Shown here: one piece after another, positions 37,522-45,249 of the stretch
Numbering within the stretch: position 1 is the stretch's first letter
Layout: each line of letters starts with the position of its first letter
From: Arthrobacter sp. B6
Lineage (GTDB): Bacteria; Actinomycetota; Actinomycetes; Actinomycetales; Micrococcaceae
Assembly (NCBI RefSeq): GCF_001663775.1
Contig: NZ_KV467169.1
Coordinates: 945,206-1,009,205 of the forward strand
DNA: 64,000 nt
Direction of reading: 5' to 3'
Made by a program: the position numbers and the translations under genes
The notes under the pieces: model-generated
What the model was told of the DNA's origin: nothing
Databases searched by the model: none
Seen by the model: the letters and a program-made list of their open reading frames with translations, nothing else

Positions 37522-39159
37522 GTGCCGAACGACAGTCTCGAAATTGCCATCCACAACGTTCCGCCCTTGGCCCTGCTGGGGCCCTTCCTGTTGGCAGCAG
37601 GCCTATACCTGCTGCTGCGGTGGGTGATCCGGGCACCCGCTGGGGGAACCACTGCCGTCACGGTGTCCCAGCATTCGCTGTGGATCGGCGTGATCGGCTG
37701 GCTCGCAAGCTCCCTGCAGACCGCGGGAAGTGCGGGCATCCTTCCCGCCGGGAGCACCACTCCCCCGCTTGCCACCCCCTTAAGCATCCTGGTTGCTTTG
37801 GCCTGGCCCATCCTCGGCTGCCTCGCCGTCCATGCCATCGGGCAGTTGAGCTATCCGGGGCCGCAGCGTCCGCGCAGGCTGGCAACGTTGGAGGTCCGCC
37901 GCGTCCGGGACTTCCTGCCACGCGCCCTGGGGTGGACAGTGCTGGCGATCTTCGCTGCCTCGGCACTTCACATCGGCTGGGTTGCCACCCTCCCCGGGTA
38001 TGAGGCCGTCCCGTTCACCGGCCAGGAGCACGACCAGGGCTTCAGCCGGATCGGCGGGGACGGACGGATCCAGGGTTCCGTCCTCGCGGCCTGCCTGGGC
38101 GCCGGCTGGCTTGCGCTGGCCCTGGGCACCGTCCTGGTGCTGAATCTCATCAGCCGCCGGAGGCAGCTCGAGGCCCTGGACGCGGCGGAGAACGACCTGC
38201 TGCGGACCATCGCCATGAACAGGCTCCTGCGGACGGTCGCAACCATCGCCGCAGGACTTGCCGCAATAGGGGGAAACTTCGCAGCACGGCCTGACCCCTC
38301 AGCCAACGTCACCAGCTGGACCAACCCTGCGGGATTGGCGGCATTCGTGGTGCTGCTGCTCATGTGGGCGTGGGCGCCGCCCAAACTGCCCAGCGCGCAG
38401 GTGGGAGGCGGCGTGGGAATGGTGGAGCCTCCGGCCGCCGCACACCCGGCGACGCGCCTCTCCGTTTCGCTCGGGGCAGCCATGGGGCTCGCACCGCTCA
38501 TCGCCGGCGCGGTGGGGTTCTTTTTTCCCGGCCTTCGGGCGCAGCCGGTGGTCCTGGTTGCGCTGATGGCTGCCGCCCTGCTGCTCGTGGCGGCTGCGGG
38601 CGAGCTCCTGCTGCACCGCAACTATGGCTCCACCGAAGTGCCCAGGACGTGGCCGCGGCAGGCGGTCAGCCCGGCCCTGCTGACCACGGCGATCGCCGCC
38701 GTCGCGCTTTTCATGGCGGTCACGGTGGTGGCTGCCGCGGGTGAACTGCAGCTGCGCCAGTCCGGGCGCAACGCGTCCGGAAGCTGGGTGGCCGCAATCC
38801 TGGTCGCCGTGGCCGTGGCAGCAACCGCCTGCCTGCCAGTGGCCGCGGCCAGGATGCGCCGCGGCATCGCGACCGGCGTCCCCGGCCTCGACGCAGCGCT
38901 GCGGGCGATCCTGGTCCACCGTGTGGTGCGGACCGTTGCCGCGTACTGCGTGGCCCAAAGCGGGGTGTTGCTCATAACGGCCAGTAACGCCTTGCCGCCG
39001 CTGCTGGGGCTGCCTGCGTCGTCCTCCACCTGGCAGCCGGCGGCCATCGCAGGGGCCGCGCTCGCGGTTGCCGGGGTTGTCATTACCGTTATCCCGGTCA
39101 GGGGATTCGCCCGGGTTCCTGCAGCCCCGGTGCAGTCCGTGCCGGAAGGGTCCCGGTGA
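37522..39159 (+). CDS. large multi-pass membrane protein (GntR-controlled)
   Basis: This 545-residue protein has about 12-14 hydrophobic segments and no extramembrane domain of note. Its charged loops include RRRQLEALDAAENDLLRTIA near residue 218. I do not recognise the family; some permease or M50/ABC-2-like family is possible but unsupported. I chose GTG 37522 because the GntR operator and promoter lie directly upstream; GGGGG 6-10 nt before may serve as ribosome binding site. The stop overlaps the GntR start (GTGA), so the two are translationally coupled. Confidence 0.75.
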   Translation: MPNDSLEIAIHNVPPLALLGPFLLAAGLYLLLRWVIRAPAGGTTAVTVSQHSLWIGVIGWLASSLQTAGSAGILPAGSTTPPLATPLSILVALAWPILGCLAVHAIGQLSYPGPQRPRRLATLEVRRVRDFLPRALGWTVLAIFAASALHIGWVATLPGYEAVPFTGQEHDQGFSRIGGDGRIQGSVLAACLGAGWLALALGTVLVLNLISRRRQLEALDAAENDLLRTIAMNRLLRTVATIAAGLAAIGGNFAARPDPSANVTSWTNPAGLAAFVVLLLMWAWAPPKLPSAQVGGGVGMVEPPAAAHPATRLSVSLGAAMGLAPLIAGAVGFFFPGLRAQPVVLVALMAAALLLVAAAGELLLHRNYGSTEVPRTWPRQAVSPALLTTAIAAVALFMAVTVVAAAGELQLRQSGRNASGSWVAAILVAVAVAATACLPVAAARMRRGIATGVPGLDAALRAILVHRVVRTVAAYCVAQSGVLLITASNALPPLLGLPASSSTWQPAAIAGAALAVAGVVITVIPVRGFARVPAAPVQSVPEGSR

Positions 39160-39545
39160 ACGCCGGAATCTTCGTGGACCTGCGGTCGGCAACCCCGCCG
39201 TATGAGCAGATCCGCTCCCAGGTCAGCTCCCTGATTGCCACCGGCGCACTCCCGCTGGGCAGCCGGCTGCCCACAGTCCGCAGCCTTGCGGCCGATCTTG
39301 GCATCGCGGCCGGGACAGTCGCCCGGGCCTACAAGGAGCTTGAGGCGGCCGGCCTCATTGAATCCCGACGGCGGAACGGCACCGTCGTGGCGCACTCGGC
39401 GCCGGGCGGGGAGGGGCTCACACGCGGCACCGTGCCGGAAGCGGTGACTGCCGCCGTCGACCTCCTGGTCAGTGCCGGCCGGGACGCCCGGCTCAGCGAT
39501 GAACTGCTGCTGGACCTGGTCCGTGGGAAGCTGCGGAAGGGCTGA
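39156..39545 (+). CDS. GntR-family regulator, YtrA-type
   Basis: This 129-residue repressor has a GntR winged helix in residues 10-78 (PPYEQIRSQVSSLI, LPTVRSLAADLGIAAGTVARAY) and only a short C-terminal dimerisation tail. This is the layout of the YtrA subfamily, which usually regulates membrane transporters encoded in the same operon. Here the partner is the 545-residue membrane protein. A palindromic site at 37478 is its likely operator. Confidence 0.9.
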   Translation: MNAGIFVDLRSATPPYEQIRSQVSSLIATGALPLGSRLPTVRSLAADLGIAAGTVARAYKELEAAGLIESRRRNGTVVAHSAPGGEGLTRGTVPEAVTAAVDLLVSAGRDARLSDELLLDLVRGKLRKG

Positions 39546-39611
39546 CGGTCTGGCCCTGGCGTTTTTCGGCTCACCGCGATGTCGCCGGCGGCCTCGGGCA
39601 GACCTCCCCGG

Positions 39612-39617
39612 TAGACT
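39612..39617 (+). promoter_or_regulatory. -10 box TAGACT of leaderless thyA
   Basis: TAGACT ends 6 nt before the thyA GTG at 39624. No ribosome binding site precedes the start, consistent with a leaderless thyA-folA transcript. Confidence 0.55.
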
Positions 39618-39623
39618 TTAGCC

Positions 39624-40427
39624 GTGAGCATTCCTACGCCTTATGAAGACCTCCTGCGCGATGTCATGGCCCATGGCACGCACAAATCCGACCGTACGGG
39701 GACGGGCACCACCAGCGTGTTCGGCCGGCAGATCCGCTTCGACCTGGCCAGGAGCTTCCCGCTGATCACCACTAAACGCGTGCATTTCAAGTCCGTGGCG
39801 GTGGAGCTGCTGTGGTTCCTGCGCGGTGAATCAAATGTGAAGTGGATGCAGGACCAGGGTGTGACCATCTGGAATGAATGGGCTGACGCCGAAGGCGAGC
39901 TCGGCCCCGTCTACGGCGTCCAGTGGCGCAGCTGGCCCACGCCGGACGGCGGCCATATCGACCAGATCGCCGAGCTTGTGGAGAACCTCAGGTCCAACCC
40001 TGACTCACGCCGGCACATCGTGTCTGCGTGGAACGTCTCGGAGCTCAAGGACATGGCGCTGCCGCCATGCCACGCCTTCTTCCAGTTCTACGTCGCAGAC
40101 GGCAAGCTGTCCTGCCAGCTGTACCAGCGCTCGGCGGACATGTTCCTGGGAGTTCCCTTCAACATTGCCTCCTACGCCCTGCTCACCCACATGGTGGCCC
40201 AGCAGGCCGGCCTGGACGTTGGCGAATTTGTCTGGACCGGCGGGGACGTCCACATCTACGAGAACCACATGGACCAGGTCCTCAAGCAGTTGGACCGCGA
40301 ACCGTACGAGTACCCGCAACTGCTGATCACCCGGAAGCCGGCGTCGATTTTCGACTACACGCTGGAGGACTTCGAAGTGGTCGGCTACCAGCACCACCCG
40401 ACGATTAAGGCTCCGATCGCCGTATGA
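39624..40427 (+). CDS. thyA: thymidylate synthase
   Basis: This 267-residue enzyme methylates dUMP to dTMP with methylenetetrahydrofolate. Catalytic Cys149 lies in LPPCHAFFQF. The folate and dUMP residues are visible in SDRTGTGT (21-28), RHIVSAWN and the C-terminal HPTIKAPIAV. Length matches E. coli ThyA. It starts with GTG and overlaps folA by 4 nt (ATGA), linking dTMP synthesis with regeneration of the dihydrofolate it produces. Confidence 0.98.
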   Translation: MSIPTPYEDLLRDVMAHGTHKSDRTGTGTTSVFGRQIRFDLARSFPLITTKRVHFKSVAVELLWFLRGESNVKWMQDQGVTIWNEWADAEGELGPVYGVQWRSWPTPDGGHIDQIAELVENLRSNPDSRRHIVSAWNVSELKDMALPPCHAFFQFYVADGKLSCQLYQRSADMFLGVPFNIASYALLTHMVAQQAGLDVGEFVWTGGDVHIYENHMDQVLKQLDREPYEYPQLLITRKPASIFDYTLEDFEVVGYQHHPTIKAPIAV

Positions 40428-41008
40428 GCACCGAGAACACAGCAGATGCCAAAGCTTTTACAGAGGAACTTGCCGGGTCCGTCACCGGCGTTGGTTTGGT
40501 GTGGGCGCAGACGTCCGGCGGTGTGATCGGCAAGGACGGCGACATGCCCTGGAACCTGCCCGAGGACCTGTTGCACTTCAACCGGCTCACCATGGGACAC
40601 CCGGTGATCATGGGCCGCAAGACATGGCTGTCGTTCCCGGACAAGTACCGTCCGCTCCCGGGCCGGACCAACATCGTCATTACCCGGCAGAAAGGCTGGG
40701 GCGAGTCGCCCGAGGCGGAGGGCGCCGTCGTGGTTCCCTCCCTGGATGACGCCCTCCTGGAGTCGCAGTTCGTCGACGGCGGCGAGACGGTGTGGATCCT
40801 GGGTGGCGGCGAGGTGTTCCGCCAGTCCACGGATCTTGCCAACGTGGCCGTGGTCACCACCATCGATGTGGAGGCCGACGGCGACACGTTCGCTCCCGAG
40901 CTGGGCGAAACCTGGGAGGCGGCCACCGCCGTTCCCCCGGACGGCTGGCTCACCGCCGCCAACGGGACGAAGTACAGATTCACCAAATGGGTACGGACGG
41001 CGGGCTGA
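40424..41008 (+). CDS. folA: dihydrofolate reductase
   Basis: This 194-residue enzyme reduces dihydrofolate to tetrahydrofolate with NADPH. After a roughly 20-residue N-terminal extension, the family core reads GLVWAQTSGGVIGKDGDMPWNLPEDLLHF, with the substrate-binding aspartate of the usual LPEDL motif. It continues VIMGRKTWLS and ILGGGEVFR. It is translationally coupled to thyA. Confidence 0.96.
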   Translation: MSTENTADAKAFTEELAGSVTGVGLVWAQTSGGVIGKDGDMPWNLPEDLLHFNRLTMGHPVIMGRKTWLSFPDKYRPLPGRTNIVITRQKGWGESPEAEGAVVVPSLDDALLESQFVDGGETVWILGGGEVFRQSTDLANVAVVTTIDVEADGDTFAPELGETWEAATAVPPDGWLTAANGTKYRFTKWVRTAG

Positions 41009-41009
41009 G

Positions 41010-41228
41010 ATGCTGAAGAAACCGGAGACGCTTTTTGTCCTGGGCTACATGCTGCTGCCGCTGCTTGCCCTCTTGTCCGCCATCGTTGGCCTGACCATGA
41101 TCCTGGGCGGCAACAAGATCTCCGGAGCGATTGTGCTCGTGGTGGTGACGCAGGTGTTCGCGTTCGGGGCCTTCTACGCCTTGCGGCTCCGTAAAGCCGC
41201 AGTGGTGAAGGAAAGCGACCGCAGCTGA
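41010..41228 (+). CDS. small two-helix membrane protein
   Basis: This 72-residue protein has two hydrophobic helices (about residues 8-30, LFVLGYMLLPLLALLSAIVG, and 37-60) and a charged C-terminal tail (LRKAAVVKESDRS). It starts 1 nt after the folA stop, so it is the third gene of the thyA-folA transcript. No enzymatic function can be read from it. Confidence 0.8.
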   Translation: MLKKPETLFVLGYMLLPLLALLSAIVGLTMILGGNKISGAIVLVVVTQVFAFGAFYALRLRKAAVVKESDRS

Positions 41229-41352
41229 CGCATCCTGGCTTGGGGCGGATGGGGAGGACAGCCCATCGCAGCCCCGCCGTGCCGATACTAGACCGCCCCT
41301 ATTACTACGCCACGGGGATGGAACGGACCGTGTACGCCTATACGCAGGAAGA

Positions 41353-41616
41353 ATGGGCATCGGCGGGTCGCAGCCGTCCGGCAACTACTCGGTTCACACC
41401 ACAACGGGCCTGTACATCTTCACGATCCTGATGACGATTCCCGCCATCGTGGCGCCCCTGGTCCTGATTATCGGCGTAGCCAGCCTCAGCATCCTTCTTG
41501 CCCTCCTCCGGGAATGCAATTACCCGCGAAAATTTCCCCGACAGCACCGCGTCCGTTCCCCGGTGAAACAAATTAGGGCTGACCGCCGTACTCCATCCAC
41601 CACCGGCGTGACGTAA
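41353..41616 (+). CDS. possible small membrane protein
   Basis: This 87-residue ORF has a strongly hydrophobic core (about residues 19-53, GLYIFTILMTIPAIVAP and LVLIIGVASLSILLALL) and a basic C-terminal tail. AGGAAGA lies directly before the ATG, with rather short spacing. The long hydrophobic stretch is unlikely to arise by chance, but no homologue is recognised, and the beginning of the true gene may lie in another frame upstream. Confidence 0.4.
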   Translation: MGIGGSQPSGNYSVHTTTGLYIFTILMTIPAIVAPLVLIIGVASLSILLALLRECNYPRKFPRQHRVRSPVKQIRADRRTPSTTGVT

Positions 41617-41644
41617 CCGACTGCGTCCTGCCGGTTCGGAAGTC

Positions 41645-41650
41645 TAAACT
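41645..41650 (+). promoter_or_regulatory. -10 box TAAACT of leaderless asd
   Basis: TAAACT lies 6 nt before the asd ATG (41657); no Shine-Dalgarno sequence is present. CTGCGT at 41621-41626, 18 bp upstream, is a weak -35. Confidence 0.55.
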
Positions 41651-41656
41651 GTACGA

Positions 41657-42787
41657 ATGACTACAGCAGCTACTCCGTCCGTTGGACTTGTCGGTTGGCG
41701 TGGCATGGTCGGTTCCGTCCTGATGCAGCGCATGCAGGACGAGGGCGACTTCGCCAGCATCAACCCGGTGTTTTTCTCCACCTCGAACGCAGGAGGTGCC
41801 GCCCCGTCCTTTGCTGATGGGGCCGGCAAGCTCGAGGACGCGTTCGACGTCGACACCCTGGCTAAGCTGCCCATTATTGTTACCGCCCAGGGCGGGGACT
41901 ACACCAAGCGCGTCCACACCGAGCTGCGGAGCCGCGGCTGGGACGGCCTCTGGATCGACGCCGCCTCCACCCTGCGCATGAACGACGACTCCATCATCGT
42001 GCTGGACCCGATCAACCGCGACGTCATCGACAAGGGCCTGGTCAACGGCACGAGGGACTTCATCGGCGGCAACTGCACGGTGTCCTGCATGCTGATGGGA
42101 CTTGGCGGGCTGTTCAAGAACGGCCTCGTTGAATGGGGCACGTCCATGACCTACCAGGCTGCCTCCGGCGGCGGCGCCCGGCACATGCGCGAACTGCTCA
42201 GCCAGTTCGGCACGCTCAACGCCGAAGTGAGCTCGGAGCTGGACGACCCGGCGTCGGCCATCCTGGAAATCGACCGCAAGGTCCTGGCCCACCAGCGGAC
42301 CGGCATCGACGCCACCCAGTTCGGCGTGCCGCTCGCCGGCTCCCTGATCCCCTGGATCGATGCCGACCTCGGCAACGGCCAGTCCAAGGAAGAGTGGAAG
42401 GCCGGGGTTGAGACCAACAAGATCCTGGGCACCTCGGAAGAGAACCGCGTCATCATGGACGGCCTCTGCATCCGGATCGGTGCCATGCGCTCCCACTCCC
42501 AGGCCCTCACCCTGAAACTTCGTGAGGACCTTTCCGTGGCTGAGATCGAAAAGATCGTGGCCGGGGACAACGAGTGGGCCAAGGTCATCCCGAACACCAA
42601 GGAAGATTCCATGGCCGGCCTCACCCCTGTGGCCGCCTCCGGCACTTTGGACATCCCCGTGGGCCGGATCCGCAAGATGGAGATGGGCCCGGAATACATC
42701 AGCGCGTTCACCGTGGGTGACCAGCTGCTGTGGGGCGCCGCCGAGCCGCTGCGCCGCATGCTCAACATCGCCACCGGGAACCTGTAG
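41657..42787 (+). CDS. asd: aspartate-semialdehyde dehydrogenase
   Basis: This 376-residue enzyme makes aspartate semialdehyde for lysine, diaminopimelate, threonine and methionine synthesis. It has the NADP loop GLVGWRGMVGSVLMQRM (residues 10-26) and nucleophile Cys140 in GGNCTVSCMLMGLGGLF. Both segments, and the length, match the E. coli-type subfamily more closely than the shorter (about 345-residue) type I associate with mycobacteria and corynebacteria. The gene appears leaderless and ends in a strong palindromic terminator. Confidence 0.95.
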   Translation: MTTAATPSVGLVGWRGMVGSVLMQRMQDEGDFASINPVFFSTSNAGGAAPSFADGAGKLEDAFDVDTLAKLPIIVTAQGGDYTKRVHTELRSRGWDGLWIDAASTLRMNDDSIIVLDPINRDVIDKGLVNGTRDFIGGNCTVSCMLMGLGGLFKNGLVEWGTSMTYQAASGGGARHMRELLSQFGTLNAEVSSELDDPASAILEIDRKVLAHQRTGIDATQFGVPLAGSLIPWIDADLGNGQSKEEWKAGVETNKILGTSEENRVIMDGLCIRIGAMRSHSQALTLKLREDLSVAEIEKIVAGDNEWAKVIPNTKEDSMAGLTPVAASGTLDIPVGRIRKMEMGPEYISAFTVGDQLLWGAAEPLRRMLNIATGNL

Positions 42788-42802
42788 CCCGAAACGTACG
42801 TC

Positions 42803-42869
42803 AGCGGCCCTGCCCCGCATGAACGGTGCTACCCAGCACCGCTCGTGTGGGGCAGGGCCGCTTTTGTTT
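42803..42869 (+). terminator. asd terminator formed by family D palindrome, copy 1
   Basis: A 60-bp palindrome has 14-nt outer arms (AGCGGCCCTGCCCC and its complement) and an inner stem, followed by CTTTTGTTT. It lies 15 nt after the asd stop. A second, 52/60 identical copy in the same orientation lies at 43949-44008. Confidence 0.85.
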
Positions 42870-43846
42870 CATAAAGGCGGCACCCGTCCGCGCAGGAACC
42901 GGGACCGGTCCATCATGGACAGCACCCGCCGTCGCACTTCGGCAGGGCAGGCCAGATGCTTCCATTCAAGCCGCAGGACCAGCCAGCCTTCTTCCACCAG
43001 CGCGTTCTCGCGCCGCCGCTCGGCGAGCAGCACTTCCTCGGTGGGTTTGTAGTCGGTGTATTTTCCGCTGCCGTCAAACTCGATCACCACCCGCGTCTTT
43101 GGATCGGCGAAGTCTGCGCGGAAACGGCCGATCGGCGTCGGGATTTCAAACTGCGGAATGAACATCAGCAGGCCAAATGACCGCAGCAGCAGCCTGGTCC
43201 GGGTCTCCCCCACCGATTCCGACCGGCCGTCCAGGACACCCAACAGGTCCGCGGCACGCCGGCTCCCGCGTTTGGCCGGGCTCCGGTCCAGCATTTGACG
43301 CATGCTCTCGACCGTGGCTCCCTTGCGCAGCGCATGGTCTCCGATCACTGCGGCCTGTTCCAGCGGCAAGATGAGTGCACAGTCCAGGACAGTCCGTTCA
43401 ATGCTGGTGGTCAGGATCTCCCTGCCGTCCGGGGTCCAAAGCGTTGCCAGTTCCGAAGATGGAAGGTCCGCCCGGTGGGTCCGGACGTCTCTTCCAGCAC
43501 TTCTCAGGGAGTTCGCGTACTGCGTGGTGACGTGGATCCGGGGCCCGGCCTCCCAGACGTGGCATTCATGGAGCCTGGCAGCACTGACATGGCTGTAGCG
43601 GGAGAATCCTCCGGTGGACTCAAAGTGCGCCTGAATCAGCAAGGCGTCCCGGGTCCAGGGTTCAGCAACTTGCCAGTAGCCACTCCGGACATAGGCCCCC
43701 CGCCGAAGCCGGAGGAGGATTCCGCTCCGGATTGCAGCCGTCAGGACCCGTTCATCCAGCCCGGCCGCGCCCAGCTGCCGGGTCGAAGCGACCGGAGCTG
43801 CTGGCCAGCATGCGTCCACGAGGGCGTGGATCTTGTCGACGTTCAT
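42869..43846 (-). CDS. AbiEi-like winged-helix / DUF559-type nuclease protein
   Basis: This 325-residue protein has an N-terminal winged-helix region like type IV antitoxin AbiEi (residues 15-60, TRQLGAAGLDERVLTAAIRS, RLRRGAYVRSGYW). Its C-terminal half resembles a Vsr/DUF559 endonuclease fold (about 235-310, FRADFADPKTRVVIEFDGSG, with D..ExD residues, then ERRRENALVEEGWLVLRLEW). No AbiEii toxin partner is adjacent. Such proteins are common and of unknown role in actinobacteria. It is flanked by two direct copies of the family D palindrome. Confidence 0.75.
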   Translation of the reverse strand: MNVDKIHALVDACWPAAPVASTRQLGAAGLDERVLTAAIRSGILLRLRRGAYVRSGYWQVAEPWTRDALLIQAHFESTGGFSRYSHVSAARLHECHVWEAGPRIHVTTQYANSLRSAGRDVRTHRADLPSSELATLWTPDGREILTTSIERTVLDCALILPLEQAAVIGDHALRKGATVESMRQMLDRSPAKRGSRRAADLLGVLDGRSESVGETRTRLLLRSFGLLMFIPQFEIPTPIGRFRADFADPKTRVVIEFDGSGKYTDYKPTEEVLLAERRRENALVEEGWLVLRLEWKHLACPAEVRRRVLSMMDRSRFLRGRVPPL

Positions 43847-43948
43847 CGTCCAAGGCTCGTTGACCGCCGGTGGCCCCGGTAGCGGGGAGGCGTTCTATGT
43901 GGAAAAGGCCGGCTTCGTCCCCGGGTACCCCGGCTCGATGCGGCCTTC

Positions 43949-44008
43949 AGCGGCCCTGGCCCGCATAAGCGGCGCTGCCCAGCACCGCTCGTGCGGGGAA
44001 CGGCCGCT
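43949..44008. repeat. family D palindrome, copy 2
   Basis: This 60-bp element is 52/60 identical to 42803-42862 and in the same orientation. Its outer arms have several mismatches, so it folds less well. A partial extra arm (GCGGGGAGCGGCC, about 44012-44024) follows. It lies 3' of the winged-helix gene at 44032 and upstream of the nuclease gene. Confidence 0.8.
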
Positions 44009-44031
44009 CATGCGGGGAGCGGCCTCGCCCG

Positions 44032-45138
44032 TCAGCGTGCAAGGAACGCCAGGTACTGTGCGGCGGCTTTGTCGTAAGCGGCTCTGGCCCCGGCGCCCAG
44101 GGGCTTGGCTTCGTCAAAGAGTTCGGGCACGACGGCGGCGCTCCGGCCTTTGCCCGCTGCCGCCCAGGTGCCGATCACCGCTCCCCCGGCCACGATGGTC
44201 TTCTTAAACACGCCGTTCCCGCCGGGGACGATTTTGTTGGCATGCTCCGGCGCCAACACCAGGCTCCGGTCCTGGTACCCGAGCAGAAACTCGTCAAACC
44301 CGGGCAAGAGGAGGACGGACCGCTGCCCGGGCACACCGTCGTCGAGCAGTGATGCGGTTTCCGGTGACATCCAGTAGCTCGTGCCGCCGAGTTCCAGCTC
44401 CACAAGCTGTCCGCTGACCTGTTCAAACGCCGGGCGCACATCGGTCAGGGGAATCTGCGTCCACCACGCAAAGTCACGGATTGTGGCCGGGCCGTGGCTG
44501 CGGAAGTAGCGCAGGGCAAACTCGGCGATCCCCTCCTGCCGCCCAAGTTGCCGCGAAACCGGGATCCACTCATCGAAGGCCACCAGCCGTTGCTGATTGC
44601 CGGCGAGCGGTCCCTGGACCAGCCACCCGTGGCGGCACAAGGTCCCCAGGATGTGGATCCCGCGCTGGCCCGTCGTGGGCTGCCCGGCAGCGTCAAAGAC
44701 AGCGAACAGCTCAGCCCTGCTAAGGGACCCGCCACCTGAGACGTGCTCCAGCGCAATGTCGCGGCACTTTTCGATGTCGGTCCACGTAATGTCCAGCTCC
44801 CGGTGCCTGCCCGCAATGCTGCGCGTGAGCCGCTCGGCGGTGAGGCCAAGCATCCAGCGCAGATCCTCCGGTGCCACCAGGTGCAGAGTTCCCCGCATTG
44901 GCCAGGACCGGACCACGCTGCCGCTGTCCAGTGCTGCCCGAACGTCCATCAGCCCCGCACCCGGAACCCGGAGGCCCACGGCCCACAGCGCCGCCTGCAG
45001 ATCCTGGGCCTGGGACGCCGTCATCCAGCGCACGGCGTCCGGGACGGATCCCAGCCCGGTCCCCAGCAGTCCCTGTGAGGCGAGCCGGAGCCGCCCCATA
45101 ACGGTGGGGCTTACGCGTTTTGATGACGTTCCTGCCAT
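44032..45138 (-). CDS. winged-helix DNA-binding domain protein (HTH_42 / YcaQ-like)
   Basis: This 368-residue protein belongs to the winged-helix family of the YcaQ/AlkX DNA glycosylase-like group (HTH_42, formerly DUF1006/DUF1703-type annotations). Recognisable parts are the region PMRGTLHLVAPEDLRWMLGL near residue 80 and the C-terminal FDEFLLGYQDRSLVLAPEH. Some members unhook DNA interstrand crosslinks, but I do not see a glycosylase motif firm enough to claim that. TAGGAT lies 6 nt before the ATG, so a leaderless mRNA is likely. It is divergent from the next gene. Confidence 0.8.
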   Translation of the reverse strand: MAGTSSKRVSPTVMGRLRLASQGLLGTGLGSVPDAVRWMTASQAQDLQAALWAVGLRVPGAGLMDVRAALDSGSVVRSWPMRGTLHLVAPEDLRWMLGLTAERLTRSIAGRHRELDITWTDIEKCRDIALEHVSGGGSLSRAELFAVFDAAGQPTTGQRGIHILGTLCRHGWLVQGPLAGNQQRLVAFDEWIPVSRQLGRQEGIAEFALRYFRSHGPATIRDFAWWTQIPLTDVRPAFEQVSGQLVELELGGTSYWMSPETASLLDDGVPGQRSVLLLPGFDEFLLGYQDRSLVLAPEHANKIVPGGNGVFKKTIVAGGAVIGTWAAAGKGRSAAVVPELFDEAKPLGAGARAAYDKAAAQYLAFLAR

Positions 45139-45144
45139 GCCCTC

Positions 45145-45150
45145 ATCCTA
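45145..45150 (-). promoter_or_regulatory. -10 box TAGGAT of a leaderless winged-helix gene
   Basis: TAGGAT lies 6 nt before the ATG at 45138. It faces away from the leaderless gene at 45250, so the 111-bp gap holds two divergent leaderless promoters. Confidence 0.55.
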
Positions 45151-45237
45151 GGTTCTCGACGAACTCCCCAACACGGTTGAACACCTGCGGTTGGTTCAGG
45201 GCTGCCGGGGTTGGTCCTGGCCCCGGGGCCTGGCCGC

Positions 45238-45243
45238 TAGGGT
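45238..45243 (+). promoter_or_regulatory. -10 box TAGGGT of a leaderless membrane-protein gene
   Basis: TAGGGT lies 6 nt before the ATG at 45250. TTGGTC at 45211 is too far (21 bp) to be a confident -35. Confidence 0.5.
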
Positions 45244-45249
45244 AGAACC

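Larger units (their letters stand above)
41229..41656 (+). other. intergenic region, folA operon to asd
   Basis: This 428-nt stretch contains one credible small ORF (41353-41616) and, upstream and in another frame, a stretch reading ERTVYAYTQEEWASAGR (about 41310-41370) that also looks protein-like. The two could be halves of one small gene split by a frameshift. TAAACT at the right end is the asd -10. Nothing else is recognisable. Confidence 0.4.

Noticed and set aside
41240..41431. 63-codon frame before the small membrane ORF
   Set aside because: Only its middle looks protein-like and it loses coding character at the end; it is kept as part of a possible frameshifted gene, not as a gene.
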